Position numbers and translations under genes: made by a program. DNA of 11,999 nt, from contig LSSL01003119.1 in assembly GCA_001953115.1 (NCBI GenBank), forward strand, positions 1 through 11,999. Reading direction: 5' to 3'. The notes beneath the pieces were generated by a model. The model had not been told where the DNA came from and did no database searches. It saw only the letters and a list, made by a program, of their open reading frames with translations. Below are positions 1 through 9,410 of this stretch, in pieces. Within the stretch, counting starts at the first letter, position 1; each line of letters opens with the position of its first letter. Source of the stretch: Smittium mucronatum (lineage: Eukaryota > Kickxellomycota > Harpellomycetes > Harpellales > Legeriomycetaceae).

Positions 1-60
1 ATATTGAACCCTTTTCCCGTAGGTACGCAGCCGGTAGTCCGGCAGAGGAGCTTATTGTAG
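1..60. other. Isolated GC-rich patch at window edge
   Basis: By hand count about 31 of 60 bases are G or C, against roughly 20% GC just to the right. It contains a small perfect hairpin, GCCGG-TAGT-CCGGC at 30-43. Plus frame 1 is open from the edge to a TAG at 58-60, and plus frame 3 is open beyond it (it includes RRYAAGSPAEEL). The patch may be the last part of a gene or mobile element lying mostly outside the window. I do not recognise the peptide in any frame and cannot choose a strand. Confidence 0.3.
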
Positions 61-3000
61 TTAGAATAATAGAATTTTCTATACGACTTCTTCTTTTTTT
101 CATATTTTTTAGTATATTTTTTAATGACTTTATCTTACAATAAAATTCCGTGATACAAAAAAAAAAAAGTAGAATTTGAAACCTAAATCCCCAAAAAAAA
201 TGTAACTTTTTTATCTCTTTGGTCTAAAAAATTAAAGGGTCGAAGAAATTAGATTTTTAGCCGAATTTCATTCATTTAATTTAAAATTTTGTTTGGATTT
301 CAAAAAATTTTATTAGCTTTCAATGAATAATTAGAAATCGGAAAAATAATTTTATTTAATTTTTTTTAATATATATAATGTCTCTTGGGATCAAAGAATA
401 TTTTTAAATTGGGAAATAAGTTTATTTTGAATGTATAATAATTTCAAAAAAAAACAAGAGCTTTCATTTATCTGAACACAAATATTATTTATTTGTATTA
501 TAGTTTTATTTTATTTTTTGGTTTTTTCGATACAATGAAATTTAAATTTTTTTACTTAAACTTATATATAATCTTAGAGCTTGTAAAAGATAAATATAAT
601 AATCAAAAATAAGTATAAATACTCAATAAAGATTATTAATACAAAGATTAAAATTATCATATATATAGAACTATTCAACGCCAAATATTTCATAAAATTT
701 TAAATACCTTTCTTATTACCTTTTTTTAAAAAAATTATTATTCATGTATAATTTTTTGGGCTGGAATTTATTATTGCGGAATTTGAACTTCATTTGAGAT
801 CTTTTTGTATAAATTAGAAGTTTATTTTTTTTTTAATTTTTATTTTAAATATAGAATAATAAATTGCTTTTCATAATATTTTAAAAACCATTGAAGGTGC
901 TATAAATCCTATTAAAAAATATAATAGCATTAATTCCTTAAGATATCATTTATAATTCATATTTTTAATGCAAATTTTTTTAGTAGCTGAGAATGAAATC
1001 AATTTCATATATTATTCAAATAAAAATGATTTCTAGTTATAATTATAATTTATTATTAATTTCGTTGAAAATATACCCCAATAATCCAATATCGATTTAA
1101 TTTGGATATTTTTATTCTTATAAATTTTTTTTGAGTATATTTACAATTTTTAGCCTTGTTATTTTTTATTATAAGAGATAGCTCTGGAAAAAAAAAATTC
1201 AAAACTTTTTACCTTTCGTTTATAATACTAGAAATTACTATACACAAAAATGAAAAATATTAGAAGATCTTACTGGCTTAGATAAAATTTATCCGGAAGT
1301 TTATATTTGAAGTTAAAATAATATTTAGAGTATATAAACACAATTTCTCTACCTAATATCATATAATATACCCCTTTAAAATTGACATAAATGACAATTT
1401 TTTTTAAAATTCTATAATAGATATTATTAATTTATAAAAAAAAAAAATTATCCCAAGAAAAAAGAATTGATAAAGTAGAAAAATTTATATAAAAATAAAT
1501 TAAATTTTTTGGCTAATGTAATTATTTTAAGTATTTATTGGTCTATCAAAAATTTTATTAAACGGTATAAAATAAATAAATATACCATAAATAAATCACA
1601 AAAAAAGAAACTATCTATTTAAAGCCCACCTAATTTTTTACAAACTTAATAAAATTTTTATTCCTTATCTTTTTTCAGCGATTGGTATGTGTGTATAATG
1701 ATTGAAGTTCAATTATAAAATAAATAAAAAATGATAACAAAAACCAAGTCTTTTCATAATTTCAAAGTAAAAATATGTGACTTTATATCTTTATTCATTC
1801 ATAAGTGTTAAATATAAGCAAAAATATATTATTAATTACCGGTTTTGAATTCAGTTCTAAAATTGAGGCTTTTATCAAATTTTATTCTATATATTAAAAA
1901 ATATATAAATCGAATTTTCAAAAATTTCAATCAGATATCTGAATAATTTAATTTATTTGGAATATGTCGTTTTTTTAATTTATAGTCATTATATGATTAG
2001 TAAAATTTTAATTATTTGATTATCACAAAAAGCCGTTTCTAAAATTTAAGTCTTTTATTAATTTTTAAATAAAGCATTCAGGGTGTCTTAAATATTCAAA
2101 TGAGCAACCAAAAATCTTTATTAAGCGATTTTTAAGAATTTAATGCAATATAATTATATTTAATTTACAATCGAAAAGATATGAATACTTTTAGATATGA
2201 TTAATATGATTAATATGCACAATATATTTCATACAGTTCCCATTTTTTTTTGTAAATATTTGATAAAAAAATATTTGAAATATGATGAAAAAATGAATTA
2301 TTTAATCAAAAGATCTCTATTAATTTTCAGTTAAGCGGAGACTGATTTTTTTTTTTAAATTTACATTTTTTTGATCAGAGCATTCACTTTATTTTCTAGA
2401 CAAGTGCCTGTGTTTTTTACCTATATTTATATTATATTTATAGAAAATTTTTATCAGCAAATGATATTTGAATATTTCAATCTAAAAGGTGTATTAGGAT
2501 GCTGAATAATCATATAATATTTTTTTTCAATTACGAAATCTATAATTCTTTTTATTTTAGGATTTTTATATAGCCAATGATTTTTGAATTGATTATTTTT
2601 AATATTTGAAATACAAAAAAAAAGGCTAGATGATAAATATCGGTTAATTAGAATTAGAATTTATAATTATGATAATTACATTTCAATTTTTTGATAAATT
2701 TGTCAATTTGGAGTTCTCATGATAATCTAACAAAAGTCCATAATATATTGAATCCAATATCAAGAAAAAAATATACATTTTTATAGTGGGGATAGTGCTG
2801 ATAATTGAAATCAAGAATTTTTTTCCACTTTATTTCAACATTGCGTGCTTTTTTATCCAATAGAAAAACTATTTAAATGATGAGAAGTTATTGGTTAAGT
2901 GATGATTAGGTTGTGATGGCAAATTTAAAAAAAACCCCCCGAATCTCTTAAGAAAATAAGTCAATTTGTCATATTATTGCTGAATTGATTTTAAAATAAA

Positions 3001-4053
3001 TAAATTACAGGCGATGATATAACTGCCCAATTTTCATTTACCTTTACCGATGTTTATTGGCTAACCTAAATAAATCTTATAGCGTAGTAAAAAACGAAGT
3101 AAATAAACCGAGAATTTAAAAAATCACGAAATTGCATAAATTTTAATTATGGGCTAGATGTAATAAGAAATCTGATATTAATTTAATTTAAATATAAAAA
3201 ATAGTTATTAATTTTTCTCAAATAATATATAATCGAGTATAAGAGTGCATGGAGAGATTTTCAATCTTTAACTTAAAAATAATAAATCCCAAGAATATTA
3301 AAAATATAAGACGCATATTTCAGATGATATATTTGTGCATGTAATAGTTATATTTATGTGTATTGGTGGGATTTTTTAGTTCATCTTTTCTTTGTTAAAA
3401 ATATTGGGAAATTATAGTTGCTAGTGCCTCATTAGAAGTTTACTTTTCAGGATCGATCAAAATTTCAGTATTCATTATTAAAATATCCACTTTTTTCCGA
3501 TGTAAGTATTATAAGAAGATAAATTTTATTGATGATAAAGGATTCTTTATTTTATTTGGTTTTTTAATATCATTATAAAAGAAGGTAAATTTAGAATTAA
3601 AATAAAGATGTAATATGTATAAAAAAATTGAAGTCTAGGGTTGTATAAAATCGCTAAAAAGTATACCGGGATTATATTAGAAGATATAAATCGAGTCTTT
3701 ACATTTCAATATCGTGACTACCATAAAAAGATCCAAATCGGTATTTTTTCTTCTGTCAGTTTATTATTTGTAAACATAACCCAGTGGCTTTATTTTTTTA
3801 TTTTTGCATTTTTCAATATTAATATCATTTAATTTTAACCATGAGGGGTTTTTTTCAGCTACTTTAAAGCGAAATTAACTTTCCTTGTCATAAATTTACA
3901 TTCTATTTCTTATTAAGTTTTCTTTTTAATTTTATCTCTAAGACCTCTTTTGTGATCCTATTTGTAATTTTTAAATGTCTTTGCCCAATAAAATTACTGA
4001 TAAGTGCTCATAACAATATTTTCCATAAGTCAGGAAATTTGAGTTCAAAGCTT

Positions 4054-4096
4054 TATTTACCTCTATGTAAATAGCGGAAAGGGTTTCCACTATTTA
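4054..4096. repeat. Overlapping inverted repeats (hairpin)
   Basis: Arm 4068-4080 (TAAATAGCGGAAA) pairs with arm 4084-4096 (TTTCCACTATTTA) across a 3-base GGG loop, with 12 of 13 positions complementary; the exception is C4075 against A4089. A second perfect inverted repeat, TATTTAC at 4054-4060 and GTAAATA at 4067-4073, shares the middle arm, so two folds compete. No gene lies nearby and no function is apparent. Chance is possible for the AT part; the GGAAA/TTTCC core makes it a little less likely. Confidence 0.4.
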
Positions 4097-5110
4097 TTTT
4101 AATTAAAATCCATATTTTCTTACAAGATCTATTCATTCAATAGGAAAATTGTTATTAATAGTATAACTAGTATAATAAAAATTAAAGAAATTCGATATCT
4201 GAATTGGCGTAAAAAAATCGAAACAAAGAGTTTAATGAAGCTTAGAAAACTGAAATTTCGAGTAATAATTAAATCAAAAGTATAAAAGCCCCCGAGTATG
4301 ATTTTTAATAAACTCTGAGACCCATAGAAAACACTCCCACCTCCAATTTATTTATAAAAAATGCCTGGGTTTTCACTGTAGTAGTTTTTCTTGATATCTT
4401 ATTAGATATATAATACAACCCCTTGATTCTTTTTTCTCGATTTATCAAAATTTTAGCTCCTATAATAATAACCTTAAAAAAAAATTAAAACATAAATGTG
4501 CCAAGTATAACCGAAAAAATAGGCTCCAAAATAGCCTCGGGTGAAATACACTTTTAAAAAAAGATATATATACGGGAAATTACATTTAAAATTTATAAAA
4601 AAATTCACGGTTATCTTTTATAATTATTAAAATAGTTCTTAGGATAGGATTGAGGATTGTATCTATTACTTAAAATCAAAGAATCATTTTTATGCGCTTG
4701 AAATGTTCTGTGAAACTTTGGAAAGGCCTTATATTTTTATTTAACAGATCTAAATTCTATATATTTTTTTCAAAATTAAAAAAAGGACATATAATTAATA
4801 ATGCATTCCAAATAGAAAATACCATCTTTTTCAATAGTATGGTTTATTTAACATTATATTTATCACGAAGAGCAAATAAAGATAGTACATTAGTTTTTTC
4901 AGCAGTCTTAAATATTAAAATTTAAAATTAGTGGTTACAATATCAATATCCGGATTTTATATACAATCGATTAATGGTTATTCTTAAATGCAATTATAAA
5001 AGAAAATAAAGAAGGATAAAAAGGATTATGTTCTTATGGTATTGGAATTATATGAGATGAAAAACTAATTAAATGGTTAAGGCCATTAAGCTCTTTAATG
5101 ATATGTGATT

Positions 5111-5120
5111 GGTTGCAACC
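5111..5120. repeat. Perfect 10-base palindrome GGTTGCAACC
   Basis: The sequence reads the same on both strands and is 60% GC inside very AT-rich DNA. Its form would suit a dimeric DNA-binding protein site, but it is a single copy with no gene beside it, so no role can be assigned. Confidence 0.35.
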
Positions 5121-5757
5121 AAAAATTGATATGAACTAGTCCAAAATTTGAGTTATAAAATTATCTTCAACTTTACGGAATAGTTGAATGAATTACGATT
5201 ATTGAGAACTATTTTTGAGTTGAGTTGAACTGAAAGAGTTATGTTAATATACAAAGGAATGAGCTCAATTTAAATTTTGAAATGGTCAATGAATCATTTT
5301 TTTGAGATAATGGAGATTTTTTATGAGGTATCTTACTTTTTATAATAAATTCCCTTTAAAAAAAATCTTACTTTTTATGAACCTTTTTAATGTATTTTCA
5401 AGATATTGTAATTGGGAAAATTGATAGAAGTTGGAGAAGATTGTTGTAAATGGTGAATGATAATCGAGGATGAATCTAAAAAGAGTAACACGGACACGCT
5501 TGGGAATATTGTCACATATCAAAAAAAAAAAATTCCATATAGACTCGTTCAGGAAATAATGTTCACTATTCACTTCTGGCATATATAAATGACTTTTTAA
5601 TGGTTGATAATGATTTTAGTTATTTATAATATGATTGGGGGCAGTTAATAAAGCCTTCTATTATCCCATGTACTATCTAAGGCGATTTTTCATGAACAAA
5701 ACCCGTTAATATATCAGAAATATGGCCAAAGCACACTTCAACATAAATAATTTAGGG

Positions 5758-5789
5758 GACAGGGGTGGTTTAATGCGGACACCCCTGTC
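5758..5789. repeat. Perfect GC-rich inverted repeat, 10-bp arms
   Basis: GACAGGGGTG at 5758-5767 is the exact reverse complement of CACCCCTGTC at 5780-5789, separated by 12 bases. The left arm is preceded by TTTAGGG, giving a local AGGGGACAGGGG doublet. Arms this GC-rich are rare here, so the match is unlikely to come from base composition alone. It could be the end of a DNA transposon, a collapsed miniature element or a hairpin. No second copy exists in the window and no target-site duplication is evident. Confidence 0.5.
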
Positions 5790-6552
5790 ACTCTTAAAAG
5801 GTTAATTGCGTTTATATAAAGAAATACTTTTTTTAAATACACCACTTAGCCTCATGGATAAGAACACGATGAAGAAAAAAAAGTCTCGAAATTTCAAATA
5901 AAGAATTCAAAAAAACATTTATGATGTGGTAAAACTGTTTTTAGTCGCGAGATACACAAGAGTGAGATGATAAACTAAATCGGATTTGAGAGGACATTTA
6001 AAAGTCTAAATTTTCGCTAATACCGATATTTATGAATTTTATTTTATTTTTTAAAGCTTGTGAACCGAAAAAACTCATATTTCATTATTATTTTCGATAT
6101 GCACTGGCGTTTTAGATTTCTTTTAAAGGAAATTTCCAGGGGCTCGAGAAGAGCTATTATAAATAAAGGATCCCATTTCATCTACTTTTCCAAAAATTAT
6201 GTGATAGCGATCACTTGTATGAACCATCTTTTAGATTGCCTTTATGAAAACTGATAAAAAATAGAATACTGTCTCTAGACCGATCACATCATATTATTTT
6301 ATATGCTTTATTCATCGTGTACTATCAAAAACTATCAGAATTAAGTGTCTGAGGACATTTTCACTTATTCTCATGATAGATTTACTGAAATCAAGCGATT
6401 TGTTATTTGTGGTCATATTTAACAAATTGTGTACACTTCAAGGACCACCGCTGTTTATGCTATTATCACGCCATTGGTGATAGGATGATTATTTTAGATG
6501 TTTGAAACAAAAATTTCAGGGGGTTTGAGTAATGGTCGAGAAGTAGAAATGA

Positions 6553-6948
6553 AAGGTAATATATCTGATTTATTTTATTAGTGAGATGGAGGGAAATAAG
6601 CTAAATAATGGGCAGCAGATTAGCTATAATACGAGAAGACTTTTTCCTGCAGCTTTTGTGGAAACCAGGCCATATAACTATGAATTCAATGTTAATGAAG
6701 GGCTTTTCCTCAAGCGTTTTAATTTTGGAATGAAAAGGGAACATATACTATAGCAATCATCAAAAAAATGCATTTATAAAAATGATATAATCTCGCCATA
6801 TGATAATAATGACGAATCTTTTATGCCCAAAAAAGATTATGAGTCAGATATAATATATGATTATCTCCTTGTAAAAATCAGTAAAAATTATATGGGTTGA
6901 AGTGCAAACATAATTGTACGAAATAAGGAAATTTCATCGATATTCTGA
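6553..6948 (+). other. Unrecognised frame with few stops, possible gene relic
   Basis: A single plus frame runs from just after a TGA at 6550-6552 to a TGA at 6946-6948 with only two internal stops (TAG 6751-6753, TGA 6898-6900). At this composition about ten stops would be expected. An ATG at 6586 gives a clean 55-codon stretch, including RRLFPAAFVETRPYNYEF. After the first stop, 48 codons follow, rich in Asp, Tyr and Lys. I do not recognise the peptide, and no motif stands out. Given how many windows and frames can be inspected, such a run may still be chance. If real, it is a decayed gene with two nonsense changes. Confidence 0.25.
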
Positions 6949-7221
6949 GTTGAGATTGATGAAAATTAACGATAGTATGGGGCCGAAAAATATAACCTGT
7001 TATGGATTTGGAAATTAAATAGATTATAGCCTATTTGAAAATCATGAGATATTTTTATTCCAAAAAAATAAATTCAAAAATACATAGGCTTCAAGGGAGA
7101 ACATCAGATGCGCTGCAGGAATAGTATAAATAGAAGCATCTTCCCATTAATCATATTGTTTTTTTGGGTTTTCAGGGAATGGCTTTATTCACACTATTGA
7201 GTGTAAGATCTAAATATCCAT

Positions 7222-7359
7222 GTGGTACATTTTTGCGAAAAAAAAATCAGTGATACAAAAATAGCTTACGTGGTACATAAAGATAAAATTTTGGACACAT
7301 TAGTTTTTTTGCAATTAGCAAAACACCCCATCCCAGGACGTCCAGCCACATTTTGGACA
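7222..7359. repeat. Cluster of short repeated motifs, possible transposon end
   Basis: GTGGTACAT occurs at 7222-7230 and 7270-7278. ATTTTGGACA occurs at 7288-7297 and 7350-7359, followed by CATTAG and TCTAATAG respectively. The 8-base palindrome GGACGTCC lies at 7336-7343. A CAGTGATACAAAAATAG block starts at 7248. CAGT starts, ACAAAA runs and TGGACA words are typical of the ends of Tc1/mariner-type DNA transposons, which often carry repeated motifs near their termini. No inverted partner of the 7248 block and no transposase frame is visible, so only one decayed end could be present. The call is inference. Confidence 0.25.
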
Positions 7360-8231
7360 TCTAATAGCTAACTGAATGTTCGTTTCATAAATACACAGAT
7401 GGGCTCGTAAATTGCTTATTCCCCTTGGAAAAAAAAGTGATATATCCAATAACAGCCATAAAAGCAATGTTTATAAAATCCAGAAAAATCAATTGGTTAT
7501 GGGTTGATGGTTAATTGAAGTTTCAATTAATAGCGTAATTACAATAAAACTACACTAATCACAGAAAGATTGATTGAGATCCGAAAAAAACTATGTACAT
7601 TTTTACCTGATTCGTGAAATATAAAAAAAATTAATTGGCCGTAGCAATGAGTTCACATGAAACAAGATGAAAATCGGAATCCGCTAATTTGATCAGAATA
7701 TTTTTTTCTTTAGATGAATTTTTGGTGTAAACATCCTTCAACCAAATGTTACTGGGTACTGAATTATTCGTGAAGATCTTGCACAATTTCTGAAAAATAA
7801 ACAGAAATTGAAATATCAGTGCGACGTGGCTGAGCTAATCAAGTTTGCCTAATTAATATTTGCAGAGAATAACACAGTGATGGAGTAATTATGGAAAAAA
7901 CGAAAATAAAAACATAATAAAGAACGCGTTTAAATTGGGAGAGGGATCAATAAATAGATCGGTAACTTTAGCTTTCAATGTTTTGATATATGGTTTATGA
8001 TAGTATCTCCGCATCCATTTTTTGTGAATGAAGGTTTGGGTATTATTTGCGCTAATAGGAATATTAATCGATTGAAGGCTGTGGAGAGGTGTAAAGCTGA
8101 AACATATAACTGCTATATATGTTTCCATTGGTCCTTATTGTATCCATATCAGATCTGATAGCAAAAATAAACAAATAAAAAGCCACGAAGATTACAAATT
8201 AAATATTCTACTTCTCAGGGCACAATGGCGA

Positions 8232-8289
8232 CTGAATTCCAAGAGGTTGATTTCGGTTGGACAGCCATTATTAAAAGGATGCTACTTAC
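8232..8289 (-). other. Intron-like segment on the minus strand
   Basis: Read on the minus strand, a perfect GTAAGT donor (8289-8284) is followed 58 bases later by a TTCAG acceptor (ending at 8232), with a TTAAT branch-point-like word inside. This size is usual for fungal introns. A short ATG-started exon candidate precedes it (8359-8290, 23 codons, ending PPKSI), but the joined frame stops six codons into the next exon. No product is recognised. It may be a chance pair of splice words or the remains of a gene running leftwards. Confidence 0.2.
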
Positions 8290-8393
8290 CAATAGATTTT
8301 GGTGGTAAAAAATATGAAACTAGTGCCCATTGGAATTGGAAATCAAGCGCACTATTCATAATCTCCGGTCAATGAATATTTTATCCATTATTA

Positions 8394-8732
8394 TTAATGC
8401 ATGCATTTTCTTGCACAACTATGACTAACATCATCCACCTCTTGCTTTACGCTATCAGAATTTGAGCTTACCCCTTCCAAATTTTCTAATCCTGTGACAG
8501 CTAAAGATAGGCTATTCAAAGAATAGAGGGATGTCATTTTTTTTATTGTAGAATTTTCGTTAGAGTAATGACATGCCACTCTTTTTTTTTTCGTCAATGC
8601 TGGGTCTCCATTGGCCCCAATCCTCTGTAATGTATACCCACAAAAATTTACTAACTTCATGAAAATTGTGTTATAAATAATAGCATAACGTAATGGTGTT
8701 TTTCTTGATTTTGGATTTTGAGCTAATACCAT
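8394..8732 (-). pseudogene. 112-codon ORF with weak ankyrin-repeat character
   Basis: The frame is open from ATG at 8732 to a TAA just after 8394. It is the longest uninterrupted frame left of the permease and is unlikely by chance at about 65% AT. Residues 11-17 read KTPLRYA and residues 51-57 RVACHYS, like the TPLHYA/TALHYA starts of two ankyrin repeats, with a GAN (39-41) where GAD usually sits. The spacing between the two starts is 39 instead of the canonical 33, so six residues (around CGYTLQ, 31-36) look inserted. After residue 65 the similarity fades into a Ser-rich tail. Ankyrin repeats mediate protein-protein contacts, but two partial repeats do not make a functional domain. I read this as the relic or one exon of an ankyrin protein; a fortuitous ORF is the alternative. 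Confidence 0.3.
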
Positions 8733-8896
8733 TTCAGTATTCCTTTAAAAAAAACCAGCTGTATTTTCTAATACACCCATTTTAGAAATCATCACTAATT
8801 ACATTAGCGCCTTTTTTTTCTTCTTGATTCCGACTATTTATCCCTTCCTCCTCCCCCAAGAGCCTTCTCTTAGCTTTCAGACCTCCAATAAAAACA

Positions 8897-8992
8897 CTTA
8901 TCTATTGCAATCAATTTAAAAGTGTCATCATTGAAAATCAGCGCTATTCATTCATCACTTGCAATTGATAAAAAATAATCAGTCTGCTTATC
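8897..8992 (-). promoter_or_regulatory. Two GATAAG motifs (CTTATC on + strand)
   Basis: CTTATC occurs at 8897-8902 and 8987-8992, both in the same orientation and 90 bases apart, about 420-510 bases before the permease ATG. GATA-family zinc-finger activators bind GATAAG upstream of fungal nitrogen-uptake genes and switch them on when good nitrogen sources run out. A permease is a typical target. At this composition about 0.4 such words would be expected by chance in 600 bases, so two is only suggestive. Confidence 0.35.
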
Positions 8993-9072
8993 CTCTATAT
9001 CTATCTTCCGGTTCCAAATCTTAAAGAACCTCTCTCATGTAACAGGGGAAGTTCTCATTTTCCTCCATTTAG

Positions 9073-9080
9073 TATAAAAG
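9073..9080 (+). promoter_or_regulatory. TATA box candidate TATAAAAG
   Basis: This is an exact match to the strong eukaryotic TATA consensus and sits 331 bases before the permease ATG, followed by a pyrimidine-rich stretch (ACTTTCCCCTCC). If used, transcription would start some 40-100 bases downstream, giving a leader of about 230-300 bases. It is also in a T/A-rich setting, so a chance match is possible. Confidence 0.4.
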
Positions 9081-9410
9081 TTACACTTTCCCCTCCGGAT
9101 TAACCATATAGTACTATCTTCATGGGCTTATAATTTAATAGATATTCACTCTGCTGCTAATTCCTTATAAATTAATTCGTGAACTATAATAGAATCCTCG
9201 ACTTTTAGCATCTGTTAATCAGCGGGAGCTTTCTATCATCTTTATTAAATCCGTTCTTTTCGTTTGATTTTACATTTGAAATATTTACACTTGGTTTAGG
9301 TTAGTTTTATCAATTTTTTTAAAAAACTCCTATCAATTACTAATTCTTTCTTCTTACTAAACCCCAAACAATATAGTATATCTACAATATTTTTGAAAGA
9401 GCAATAAACT

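Larger units (their letters stand above)
61..5600. other. Long AT-rich region without a recognisable gene
   Basis: Hand-counted 60-base stretches give about 13%, 20%, 33%, 27% and 22% GC, with many A and T runs. All six frames are broken by frequent stops. The longest ATG-started frames are 77 codons (4692-4925, +) and 80 codons (5340-5582, -). By a rough stop-frequency estimate, about one or a few frames of that size are expected by chance in so much AT-rich DNA on two strands, and neither peptide looks like a known family. I found no tRNA boxes, rRNA-like blocks or long tandem arrays. Short structures inside it are listed separately. It could be decayed transposon DNA, a mutation-driven AT isochore or part of a centromere; the bases alone do not separate these. 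Confidence 0.7.
5601..8393. other. Intermediate-composition region with broken frames
   Basis: GC content is patchy and higher than on the left: about 20% near 6001-6060, 38% at 6601-6660, 45% at 7321-7380 and 42% at 8221-8280. Open frames are short. One is 6060-6254 (+), which begins with GTG and whose first ATG is near 6099. Another is 7889-8128 (-, 79 codons from ATG), which contains a lone TPLH. Neither resembles a family I know. The composition fits older genes or transposons partly eroded towards AT. Specific structures inside it have their own entries; I see no intact gene. Confidence 0.55.
8733..9410 (+). promoter_or_regulatory. Upstream region of the permease gene
   Basis: This stretch contains no gene. 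A pyrimidine-rich block lies at about 8810-8880 on the plus strand (runs of T and C, including CCTTCCTCCTCCCCC). Such tracts are common in fungal promoters, where they keep nucleosomes away or mark transcription start zones. Two GATA-type words and a TATA box follow and are listed separately. A second AT-rich TATA-like word, TATAGTATA, lies at 9372-9380, only about 30 bases before the ATG and more likely within the leader. The ORF on the left points the other way, so if it were ever a real gene this would have been a divergent promoter. Confidence 0.5.

Noticed and set aside
2197..2217. Two tandem copies of ATGATTAAT
   Set aside because: Only two copies of a 9-base AT-rich unit; expected by chance in this composition.
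3641..3832. 63-codon frame on the plus strand
   Set aside because: It starts with TTG rather than ATG, sits in very AT-rich DNA, and frames this long are expected by chance there. The hydrophobic C-terminal end reflects T-rich codons.
4692..4925. 77-codon ATG-started frame on the plus strand
   Set aside because: No recognisable domain; low-complexity Phe/Ile/Lys composition follows from AT-rich codons. About one frame of this size is expected by chance.
5340..5582. 80-codon minus-strand frame
   Set aside because: ATG-started but Phe/Leu/Ile-rich with no motif; within chance expectation for the region.
6060..6254. 64-codon plus-strand frame
   Set aside because: It starts with GTG; from its first ATG near 6099 only about 51 codons remain, and no family is recognised.
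7889..8128. 79-codon minus-strand frame with a TPLH word
   Set aside because: One TPLH is not enough to link it with the ankyrin-like frame at 8394-8732; the rest shows no repeat spacing.
8999..9020. Possible tRNA B-box (GGTTCCAAATC)
   Set aside because: No A-box, no acceptor-stem pairing and no cloverleaf can be drawn around it.
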